From contig NZ_JAANNO010000009.1 of assembly GCF_011250645.1 (NCBI RefSeq), positions 1 through 64,000 of the forward strand: a stretch of DNA of 64,000 bases, given 5' to 3'. The DNA comes from Motilibacter aurantiacus (GTDB lineage Bacteria > Actinomycetota > Actinomycetes > Motilibacterales > Motilibacteraceae). The translations under genes and the position numbers were made by a program. The first letter of the stretch is position 1. Each line of letters begins with the position of its first letter. Below are positions 34,792 to 42,004 of the stretch, in pieces. The notes below the pieces were generated by a model. It had not been told where the DNA came from. It saw only the letters and a program-made list of their open reading frames with translations, and made no database searches.

Positions 34792-35748
34792 ATGGCCGCT
34801 CGGGCGTACCAAGCGCACGGCTACACCCTCACGAGCGAGGTCGCCCTCACGCTTCCCGAGGCTCCGGTCGGGTGGACGGGCGACCCCGGCCGGCAGCTGC
34901 GGGTACGCCTCGGCGAGCCGCGCCCGGTGCCGGCGACCGCACCCGCGGGCGTGCCCCTGACCGGCCCGGAGGGCCAGGGGCTGCCGTACGCCTTCGTCCG
35001 AGCCCCGGACGGGGGGGTCGTGCTGCGCTTCTTCGGCGTCGCGGACCTCGTCGCCGACCCCGGGCTGACGGACGTCGTGGCGCACCTCGCCCCCGGCACG
35101 GCGGAGGAGGTGCTGCCCCTGCTCGTCACCGGCCTCCTCGTCTCGACCCGGCTGCTGCTGGACGGCGAGCTCCTGCTGCACGCCAGCGCGGTGGCGCGCT
35201 CCGGCAGCGCCGTCGCCTTCGTCGCGGCGTCCGGCGCGGGCAAGTCGACGCTGGCGACGCTGCTGGGCCGCGAGGGCTGGAGCCTGCTGACCGACGACGT
35301 GCTCCGGGTCAGCCTGGGCGGGGGGGCCGCGCTGGGCTGGCCGGGCTCGGTCGAGACCAGGCTGCGGCCGGACGCGCTCGTGCTCGTGGACGGCCCGCAG
35401 AGCGCGCACACGACGGTGGACGGGCGTACGGCCGTGCGAGCGCGCCGGGCCGAGGCGGGGCCGCTGCCCGTCCGGGTGGTTGCCGTCCCCCGCCGGAGCG
35501 CCGGGCTGGCGGGCCCCCGGGTGCTGCCACTGCCACCGGGCGAGGCGATCGCGGTGCTGCTCGGGCTCCCGCGCGTGGTGGGCTGGCAGGACCCCGCGTC
35601 GTCCCGTGCCCAGTTCGAGCTCCTCGCCGACCTGGTCGAGCGCGTCCCGGTCGTCGTGCTGGAGACCCCGGAGGGGCCGCCCTTCGCCGACCGGCTCGCC
35701 GCGGACGTCGCAGCCCTGCTGGACGGCGTCCGCGCTCCGAGCGGCTGA
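34792..35748 (+). CDS. HPr kinase-like P-loop protein
   Basis: A 318-residue protein with the HprK-type kinase fold in its second half: Walker A AASGAGKSTLATLL near residue 145, then LLTDDVLRVS where HPr kinases carry catalytic aspartates. The first half (residues 1-130) has no recognised domain. Such stand-alone HprK-like proteins occur near peptide natural-product genes and elsewhere, where some phosphorylate peptides; no precursor, PqqD or cyclase gene is beside this one. The ribosome site GGAGGA lies seven bases before ATG 34792. Substrate unknown. Confidence 0.75.
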   Translation: MAARAYQAHGYTLTSEVALTLPEAPVGWTGDPGRQLRVRLGEPRPVPATAPAGVPLTGPEGQGLPYAFVRAPDGGVVLRFFGVADLVADPGLTDVVAHLAPGTAEEVLPLLVTGLLVSTRLLLDGELLLHASAVARSGSAVAFVAASGAGKSTLATLLGREGWSLLTDDVLRVSLGGGAALGWPGSVETRLRPDALVLVDGPQSAHTTVDGRTAVRARRAEAGPLPVRVVAVPRRSAGLAGPRVLPLPPGEAIAVLLGLPRVVGWQDPASSRAQFELLADLVERVPVVVLETPEGPPFADRLAADVAALLDGVRAPSG

Positions 35749-35773
35749 GCTGCCGCCAGGGCGGGGCGAGCGG

Positions 35774-36268
35774 TCAGTCGCGCGCGTCAGCCTCGCTCTC
35801 GAGGGTGTCGACCAGCTCGGAAGCCAGCTGCTCGAGCTGCCTGACCTGCGCGTCGTCGATGGAGTGCGGCTCGATGTCGAAGGTGCAGAGGGTGCCGATG
35901 ATGAGGTCGCGGGACGTGCGCAGCGGCACCGAGGCGTAGAACCGCACGTTGCCGAGCCGGCCGTCCACCCAGGGGCTGTCGGCGAAGCGGGGGTCGGCGC
36001 TCGCGTCGGACACGTGCACGGGGCCTCCGAGCCGCAGCGTGACGTCGCACATCGCCTCCGATCGCGGCGCCGGCGTGCCCGCGAACCCGCTCGTGGCGGG
36101 CTGCCACTGGGTGTCCGCGTCGAGCAGGTTCAGCGTGGCCATGGGCACCCCGGCGGCCACGGCGGCCCGCTCGACCAGGTCCTCAACGGCGGCGCTCTGC
36201 CGCACGGCGGGGTCGGTCAGCCGGTGCAGCTCACGGACCCGGAGGCCCTCCTCGACGGCTGCGCTCAT
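35774..36268 (-). CDS. Stand-alone GAF-domain protein
   Basis: A 164-residue soluble protein consisting mostly of one GAF domain (TLNLLDADTQWQPATSGF, DVTLRLGGPVHVSDASADPRF, VRFYASVPLRTSRDLIIGTLC). There is no output domain. ATG 36268 has AAAGGGG upstream. It lies 31 bases after the RsbW-like gene in the same direction, so the two are probably one operon, with the GAF protein sensing a small molecule or redox state for the switch kinase. Confidence 0.82.
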   Translation of the reverse strand: MSAAVEEGLRVRELHRLTDPAVRQSAAVEDLVERAAVAAGVPMATLNLLDADTQWQPATSGFAGTPAPRSEAMCDVTLRLGGPVHVSDASADPRFADSPWVDGRLGNVRFYASVPLRTSRDLIIGTLCTFDIEPHSIDDAQVRQLEQLASELVDTLESEADARD

Positions 36269-36299
36269 GTGCGGCGCCCCTTTCACGACGGTCCTGCGC

Positions 36300-36677
36300 T
36301 CAGCAGGACACCTCTGCCCAGACGACCTTGCCCACGGCCAGCGGCTCGCACCCCCACGAGGAGCTCAGCGCATCGATGATCAGCATGCCGCGGCCGCTCT
36401 CCTCCTCGAAGGAGGCCTCCCGCGGCTCCGGCCGCCGGTCCGAGTCGTCCTGGACCCCGATGCGGAGCACGTTCCCGGTCCGGCGCAGCCGCACGCGCAT
36501 CAGGTCGCCCTCGCCGTGGCGCACCGCGTTGCCGACCAGCTCGCTGAGCACGAGCGCGGCGTCGTCCAGCCGGTCGGGGTCGCAGGCCCAGCAGGCGAAC
36601 GTGGTCCACAGCAGGGAGCGCAGCCGGGCGCTGGACTCCGCAGCACGTGGCACGGTCGCGACGCTGCTCGAGTCCAC
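36300..36677 (-). CDS. RsbW-like anti-sigma ATPase
   Basis: A 125-residue HATPase_c_2 protein. Motifs are ALVLSELVGNAVRHGEG (N-box), VLRIGVQDDSDRRPEP (G1) and GRGMLIIDALSSSWGCE (G2). Such proteins bind a sigma factor or phosphorylate an anti-antagonist. GTG 36677 has GAGGAGGA five bases upstream. No sigma or STAS gene is adjacent; the PP2C phytochrome at 1266 is the kind of phosphatase that opposes these kinases, but a link is speculative. Confidence 0.88.
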   Translation of the reverse strand: MDSSSVATVPRAAESSARLRSLLWTTFACWACDPDRLDDAALVLSELVGNAVRHGEGDLMRVRLRRTGNVLRIGVQDDSDRRPEPREASFEEESGRGMLIIDALSSSWGCEPLAVGKVVWAEVSC

Positions 36678-36893
36678 CGGTCCTCCTCGGCTGGTCCTGC
36701 TCGGTCCACCGCGTGTCATCGGCACGAGAGCCCGCGACTGAAGCACGAGCGCGACGCCCCTCATGTCTACCCTGCCGAGTCCCCGGGCCGCGCTGCGGTG
36801 GCCGGGTGCTACAGCCGGGCCGCGAGCCCGCCGAAGAGGACGGGACGACTCCTGGCCCGCGCCGCGCCGGCCTGCCAGCACACGGGGGGCCAC

Positions 36894-38126
36894 ATGGGCA
36901 AGGCACGCACACCGGCCGAGCAGCAGGTCGCCGAGCTCCTGCGGACGGCGAAGGGCGCCCTGGGCCTCAGCGTCACCTTCCTCACCCGCATGGACGGCGA
37001 GACCCAGCACCTGGAGGTCGTCGACTCCTCGGTGCCCTTCCTCTTCCAGGAGGGCTACCAGCAGCGCCAGGAGGCGACCCTCTGCCAGGCGATCAGGGAC
37101 AAGAAGCTGCCTGCGGTCATCCCCGACCTCAGGGACTTCCCCGTGGCGATGAAGCTTCCCGCGGCCCGGTTCCCCCGGATCCGCAGCTACGTCTCCGTAC
37201 CGGTCGTCCTCAGCGACGGCACCGTCTACGGCACCTTCTGCGGAGCAGGGCTGACCTCGGACAAGGGGCTGACCAAGCGCGACCAGTCGCTGATGGACGT
37301 CCTGGCCAGCGCGGCGGCGGTCATCCTCGAGCCGGGCGTCCAGGAGCAGGCACGCGCCGCGGAGATCGCCGCCCGCCTGCAGCCGGTCATGGACGACGGC
37401 GGCCCGCTCGTCGTGCTGCAGCCGATCGTCAGCCTGCGGACCGGCCACCGTGAGGGCGCCGAGGCGCTCAGCCGCTTCCCCCGGGAGTGGGGCAAGGCGC
37501 CCGACCTCTGCTTCGCCGAGGCCCACAGCATCGGGCGCGGGCACGAGCTGGAGCTGCTGGCCCTGCAGGGCGCGGCCCGGCACCTCGAGGTGGTGAGCGG
37601 GTACGTGTCGATGAACGTCTCGCCGCAGACCCTGCTGACCGAGGGCTGCGCCACCCTGCTCCGGTCGCTCCCCCTCGACCGGATCCTCCTCGAGCTGTCC
37701 GAGCACGACCCGGTGGAGGACTACGAGGCCCTGCAGGCGACGCTCGCCCCGCTGCGCGCCCGCGGGATGCGGCTGGCGATCGACGACGTCGGCGCCGGCT
37801 TCTCCTCGCTCCGGCACATCGTGCTGACCTCGCCGGACGTCATCAAGCTCGACCGCAGCTTGGTCGACGGGGTCAACTCCGACCCGGTCCTGACCTCGCT
37901 CGTGCGCTCCCTGGCCGAGTTCGGCCACGGTGCCGGGGCCGTCGTCGTGGCCGAGGGCATCGAGACGGCCGAGGACGCCGCGATGCTCGTGTCGCTGGGC
38001 GTGGACCACGGGCAGGGGTGGCACTTCGGCCGGCCCGGCCCGCCCGAGGCACTGGTCGACGCCTGTGCGGTACCCGCCGCGGAGGGGCTCGTGCCGCGCC
38101 AGGCGGGTCCTCTGATCGTCACCTGA
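36894..38126 (+). CDS. GAF-EAL c-di-GMP phosphodiesterase
   Basis: A 410-residue soluble protein. A GAF domain covers about residues 15-165 (VTFLTRMDGETQHLEVVD, TLCQAIRDKKLPAVIPD, SYVSVPVVLSDGTVYGTFC). An EAL domain covers about 175-395 with catalytic residues retained: GAEALSRF, NVSP, ELSEHD, DDVGAGFSS, KLDRSL, AEGIE and GQGWHF. It would linearise c-di-GMP in response to a GAF ligand. The start follows a GGGGGG tract. It is divergent from the RsbW-like gene, 216 bases away, and its stop abuts the convergent peptidase gene. Confidence 0.9.
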   Translation: MGKARTPAEQQVAELLRTAKGALGLSVTFLTRMDGETQHLEVVDSSVPFLFQEGYQQRQEATLCQAIRDKKLPAVIPDLRDFPVAMKLPAARFPRIRSYVSVPVVLSDGTVYGTFCGAGLTSDKGLTKRDQSLMDVLASAAAVILEPGVQEQARAAEIAARLQPVMDDGGPLVVLQPIVSLRTGHREGAEALSRFPREWGKAPDLCFAEAHSIGRGHELELLALQGAARHLEVVSGYVSMNVSPQTLLTEGCATLLRSLPLDRILLELSEHDPVEDYEALQATLAPLRARGMRLAIDDVGAGFSSLRHIVLTSPDVIKLDRSLVDGVNSDPVLTSLVRSLAEFGHGAGAVVVAEGIETAEDAAMLVSLGVDHGQGWHFGRPGPPEALVDACAVPAAEGLVPRQAGPLIVT

Positions 38127-39020
38127 TCAGCGCAGCGCGTACGCCTCCGCGACCGCCCACATCCACGGCAGCACCAGCGCGGCGGTCGGCACGGTGAGCA
38201 GGGCGGCGGCGCCGCCGTAGGTGAGCGCGGACAGGCCGCGGTGACCGGGCCGCCCGCCGCCGGCGAGGCGACGGACCCGGGCCGCGGCACCGGCCGTCAG
38301 CACCGTGCCGGACGCCGTCGGCGCGGGTACCGGCGTTGCGCTCAGCGCCAGGAGGGCGTTCGCCAGCGGCCGCTCCCCGGCCTTGCGGCGGGCGGCGTCG
38401 TCGGCGAGCATCTCCACGAGCAGCCGCACCGTCTGCAGCGCGGCGCCGCTGCGTACGAGCCGGGGGAACGCCTGGTGCAGCGCGGTGAAGAACTCGACGA
38501 GCAGGTCGTGCCGGGCGCGCAGGTGGGCCCGCTCGTGCGCGACCACAGCCGCCAGCTCGACGGGACTGAGCGAGGCCAGCGTCGCCTCGGACAGGACGAC
38601 GGCGGCCTCGCGGCCGGGCAGGCAGTAGGCGTAGCAGGCCTGGCCCTCGACCACCCGGACGGCCGAGCCGCCGGAGGTCACCGAGCCGCACTGCAGCAGG
38701 TCGACGAGGTCGCGGTGGCGCTGGCGGCGGCGGCGGGTGCGCACCGCCACGCTGAGGCCGGCCGCAGCGAGCCGCCCGCCGAGCAGCCCGGTGACGACGC
38801 CGACGGCCACCGCCGCGGGCAGCCCGTGCGGGTTCAGCAGCAGCTCGGTCGTGGCCCACGTGCCGGCGCCGAGCGCGGCGAGGAAGGCGGCGACCGCGAG
38901 GGCCTGCCAGAGCACGAGAGCGGCCCGCGGCACCTGCCAGGTCCAGCGCGCGCGAGCGAGCACGGCCGGCACCGGGCCGGCCAGCACGAGCGCGAGGAGC
39001 CCCAGCCAGAGCCCGGTCAT
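38127..39020 (-). CDS. BlaR1-type M56 family membrane metallopeptidase
   Basis: A 297-residue membrane protease. Three or four hydrophobic segments flank the zinc site VVAHERAHLRARHD (HExxH). It lacks the penicillin-binding sensor domain of staphylococcal BlaR1, as is usual in actinobacteria. The family acts by inactivating the BlaI repressor when a signal is sensed. Its ATG overlaps the blaI-like stop (ATGA), so repressor and protease are co-translated. Confidence 0.9.
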   Translation of the reverse strand: MTGLWLGLLALVLAGPVPAVLARARWTWQVPRAALVLWQALAVAAFLAALGAGTWATTELLLNPHGLPAAVAVGVVTGLLGGRLAAAGLSVAVRTRRRRQRHRDLVDLLQCGSVTSGGSAVRVVEGQACYAYCLPGREAAVVLSEATLASLSPVELAAVVAHERAHLRARHDLLVEFFTALHQAFPRLVRSGAALQTVRLLVEMLADDAARRKAGERPLANALLALSATPVPAPTASGTVLTAGAAARVRRLAGGGRPGHRGLSALTYGGAAALLTVPTAALVLPWMWAVAEAYALR

Positions 39021-39406
39021 CCCCCGCGCCTCCCGCGGCGCCCCCGGGGGCGGCCCAGCCCGTCGAGCGCCTCGCGCAGCGCCTGCGCCTCCGACGGCGA
39101 CACCTGCTGGACGAAGTGGACGAGGGCAGCGGCCCGGGCCTGCTCGTCGACGTCGCCCAGCGCGTCGACCATGAGCTCGGCGGCCAGCTCCTCACGGCTC
39201 GCGGCCGGGGAGTAGCGGTAGGCCCGCTCGGCGCGCTCCTCGACCGCCAGCCCCTTGCGCGCGAGCCGTTGCAGCACCGTCATGACGGTCGTGTACGCCG
39301 CCTGCCGGGAGGCGCTCAGGCGCTCGTGGACCTCGCGCACGGTGAGCGGCCCGGGCGCGCCCCACAGCTGCGCCATCACGTCGCGCTCCAGGTCTCCCAA
39401 GCCCAC
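39017..39406 (-). CDS. BlaI/MecI-family transcriptional repressor
   Basis: A 129-residue winged-helix repressor (GDLERDVMAQLWG, LTVREVHERLSASRQAAYTT, VMTVLQRLARKGL), with the C-terminal dimer helices reaching an Arg-rich tail. It starts with GTG 39406. A BlaI-type box lies directly upstream (39416-39434) and two more lie before cydA. It therefore probably represses both its own operon and the cytochrome bd operon, with relief through the M56 protease. Confidence 0.93.
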   Translation of the reverse strand: MGLGDLERDVMAQLWGAPGPLTVREVHERLSASRQAAYTTVMTVLQRLARKGLAVEERAERAYRYSPAASREELAAELMVDALGDVDEQARAAALVHFVQQVSPSEAQALREALDGLGRPRGRRGRRGG

Positions 39407-39415
39407 GCACCGAGC

Positions 39416-39434
39416 CTACGACGCAGCGTCGTTG
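39416..39434. promoter_or_regulatory. BlaI-type operator box 1
   Basis: CTACGAC-N5-GTCGTTG, a dyad of the TACKAC/GTMGTA type, located 10 bases upstream of the blaI-like start. It matches boxes 2 and 3 before cydA in sequence and spacer length. Confidence 0.7.
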
Positions 39435-39498
39435 ACCGCGACGGACAGCGCTGAGACAAGAGACACAGGCCGTCGAGGAACACGAGGGACCTTGGTCG

Positions 39499-39536
39499 CT
39501 ACTACTCTTTGTCGTAGGTACTACGCCTCGTCGTAG
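39499..39536. promoter_or_regulatory. BlaI-type operator boxes 2 and 3 upstream of cydA
   Basis: Two abutting 19-bp boxes: CTACTAC-N5-GTCGTAG (39499-39517) and GTACTAC-N5-GTCGTAG (39518-39536). The second ends 14 bases before the cydA ATG and touches its ribosome site, a position that would block expression when bound. No Rex-type site was noticed. Confidence 0.75.
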
Positions 39537-39550
39537 AGAGAAGAAGCGAC

Positions 39551-40963
39551 ATGGACGTCCTCGAGCTCACCCGCCTCCAGTTCGCGGTGACGACGCTCTA
39601 CCACTACCTCTTCGTGCCGCTCTCGATCAGCCTCTCCACCCTGACCGCGGTGCTGCAGACAGCCGCTGTCCGGACCGGCCGGGCCGACTTCCAGCGCCTC
39701 GCCCTCCTCGTCGGCAAGATCCTCATGGCGACGTTCGCGGTCGGCGTGGTCACCGGTCTGGTTCAGGAATTTCAGTTCGGCCTGGGGTGGAGCGACTTCG
39801 CCCGCTTCTACGGGGACGTCTTCGGCCCGACCCTGGCGCTCGAGGGCATGCTCGCGTTCTTCCTCGAGGCGACGTTTCTGGGGCTGTGGTACTTCGGCCG
39901 GGACAAGCTCCCGCGGCTCGCCCACCTGGCGACCATCTGGGTCGTCGCGGTCGGCACGCTGCTGTCGGCGTTCATCATCCTCGCCGCGAACGCCTTCATG
40001 CAGAACCCCGTCGGCTACACCTACGACGAGGAGGCAGGGCGGGCGCACCTCGAGAGCTTCTCGGCCCTGCTGCTCAACGAGGTCAACCTCGCCGCATTCC
40101 CGCACACCGTCGCGGGCGCGTTCATGGGCGGCGGCTCGCTGCTGCTGGCCGTGGCGCTGTGGGGGATGTCCCGCCGGCCGGCCGACACCGCCGCCTGGCG
40201 TACCCTCGGCCGGCTCGGCGCCTGGACGACCGTCCTCGGCGGCGCCGGCACCGCGGTCACCGGAGACGCCCTCGCCAAGGTGATGACGCACGTGCAGCCG
40301 ATGAAGATGGCTGCGGCCGAGGCGCTCTACGCCTCGCGCAGCTCGGCACCCTTCTCCGTCTTCGCGTACGCGCCGCCCGGCGAGGACGAGCCCAGCTGGA
40401 GCCTCGAGATCCCCGGCCTGCTCTCCTTCCTGGGCAAGGGCAGCTTCGGCGCGACGATCTCGGGCATGGGCGACCTGCAGAGCGAGTACGCCGCCCGCTT
40501 CGGCGCCGGTGACTACGTCCCGTGGGTGCCCGTCGCCTTCTGGAGCTTCCGGCTGATGATCGGGGTCGGGCTGGCCGCGGCGGCGCTCGCCGCGGCGTAC
40601 CTCTGGCTGACCCGCAAGGGCAGGCCGCTCCCCGTCCCCCGCGCCCTCTCCCGGCTCGTGCCCGTCCTCGCCTTCGCCCTCCCTCTGCTGCCCGCGGCCG
40701 CCAACTCCTTCGGCTGGGTCTTCACGGAGACCGCCCGCCAGCCGTGGCTCGTGTTCGGCCTCTTCCGCACCGAGGACGGCGTCTCCCTCGGGCTGACGTC
40801 GACCGAGGTGCTGCTCTCGCTCGGCGGTTTCGCGCTCGTGTACGGCCTGCTGGCCCTGGCCTGGGCGCGGCTCGTCCAGCGCCTGCTGCACGCCGGGCTC
40901 CCGCCCGAGGAGCCGGCGCCCGCCGAGCGGGACGACGCCCCCGTCCCGGCCCTGACCTACTGA
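39551..40963 (+). CDS. cydA: Cytochrome bd oxidase subunit I
   Basis: A 470-residue integral membrane subunit that carries the hemes and quinol site of the oxygen-reducing cytochrome bd. Heme ligands are visible: His in TTLYHYLFVPLS near residue 18, His in NLAAFPHTVAGA near 180, and Met in HVQPMKMAAAEAL. The Q-loop is short, and the ETARQPW motif (E. coli GRQPW) is present. Nine membrane segments are expected. It is the first gene of cydA-cydB-cydDC and follows two BlaI-type boxes. Confidence 0.97.
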   Translation: MDVLELTRLQFAVTTLYHYLFVPLSISLSTLTAVLQTAAVRTGRADFQRLALLVGKILMATFAVGVVTGLVQEFQFGLGWSDFARFYGDVFGPTLALEGMLAFFLEATFLGLWYFGRDKLPRLAHLATIWVVAVGTLLSAFIILAANAFMQNPVGYTYDEEAGRAHLESFSALLLNEVNLAAFPHTVAGAFMGGGSLLLAVALWGMSRRPADTAAWRTLGRLGAWTTVLGGAGTAVTGDALAKVMTHVQPMKMAAAEALYASRSSAPFSVFAYAPPGEDEPSWSLEIPGLLSFLGKGSFGATISGMGDLQSEYAARFGAGDYVPWVPVAFWSFRLMIGVGLAAAALAAAYLWLTRKGRPLPVPRALSRLVPVLAFALPLLPAAANSFGWVFTETARQPWLVFGLFRTEDGVSLGLTSTEVLLSLGGFALVYGLLALAWARLVQRLLHAGLPPEEPAPAERDDAPVPALTY

Positions 40964-40978
40964 AGCGGAGTTCGCTCG

Positions 40979-42004
40979 ATGGCGCTGGACCTCCCCACCG
41001 TCTGGCTTGTCCTCGCGATCGCCTCGTGGGTCGCGTTCTTCGTCCTCGAGGGCTTCGACTTCGGGGTCGGCATGCTCGTCGGGCTCACGCGCGGCGCGCA
41101 CCGCGAGGAGCGGCGCGGCGTACTGGTCCGCACCATCGGCCCGGTGTGGGACGGCAACGAGGTCTGGCTCGTCGCCGCGGTGGGCGTCATGTTCGCGGCG
41201 TTCCCGGCCTGGTACGCCTCGCTGCTGTCCGGGCTCTACCTGCCGATGGTGCTGGTCCTGCTGGCCCTGGCGGTCCGTGGCGTGGCCCTCGAGTTCCGCG
41301 GCAAGGTCGACGACCCGCGGTGGCGCGCCCGGTGCGACATGGCGCTGGCCGCGGCGTCGCTGGCCACGGCAGCCCTCTTCGGGGCGGTGCTCGCGGTGCT
41401 CGCCCAGGGCCTCCCGCTCGGGCCCGACGGGGAGGTGCGCGGCACCGGGGCGGGCCGCTCCCTGGGCCTCGTGCTCACCGGCCCCGCCCTGCTCGGGGCG
41501 GTGGCCGGCGTCGCGGCCTGCCTGCTGCAGGGCGCTGCGTTCCTCGCACTGCGCACCGAGGGGAGGCAGCGGCAGGCCGCACGTCGGGCGGCCGGGAGGC
41601 TCGCCCCGGCCGTCGGCCTGGCCGCCGCGCTCGCCGGGCTGGCCACGGGCGCGGGCCTCCTGGTGCTGGCGGGCATCGCGGCCGGGCTCGCCGGGCTCGC
41701 CGCGCTCCGCGCCCGGGAGGCGCTGACGTTCGCCGCGAGCAGTAGCGCGGTCGCGCTCGCCGTCGTGGCCGTCTTCGCCTCCAGACTGCCCACGCTGATG
41801 CCCAGCACGCTCGCGGAGGAGTGGTCACTGACGCTGCACGGCGGAGCAGCCTCGCCGTACGCACTGCGCGCCCTGTCCGTCGCCGCAGTGGTGATCCTGC
41901 CGGGCGTGCTCGTCTACCAGGCCTGGTCGTACTGGGTCTTCCGGCAGCGCGTCGCGGGGCCTCGGGTCGCACCCGTGCTCCCGTCGCAGGCGGCCCGCTC
42001 GTGA
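40979..42004 (+). CDS. cydB: Cytochrome bd oxidase subunit II
   Basis: A 341-residue membrane subunit with eight or nine hydrophobic helices. The family N-terminus WVAFFVLEGFDFGVGML and the loop GPVWDGNEVWLV are clear. It forms the heterodimer with CydA. It begins 15 bases after the cydA stop, and its TGA overlaps the GTG of the downstream exporter gene. Confidence 0.97.
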   Translation: MALDLPTVWLVLAIASWVAFFVLEGFDFGVGMLVGLTRGAHREERRGVLVRTIGPVWDGNEVWLVAAVGVMFAAFPAWYASLLSGLYLPMVLVLLALAVRGVALEFRGKVDDPRWRARCDMALAAASLATAALFGAVLAVLAQGLPLGPDGEVRGTGAGRSLGLVLTGPALLGAVAGVAACLLQGAAFLALRTEGRQRQAARRAAGRLAPAVGLAAALAGLATGAGLLVLAGIAAGLAGLAALRAREALTFAASSSAVALAVVAVFASRLPTLMPSTLAEEWSLTLHGGAASPYALRALSVAAVVILPGVLVYQAWSYWVFRQRVAGPRVAPVLPSQAARS

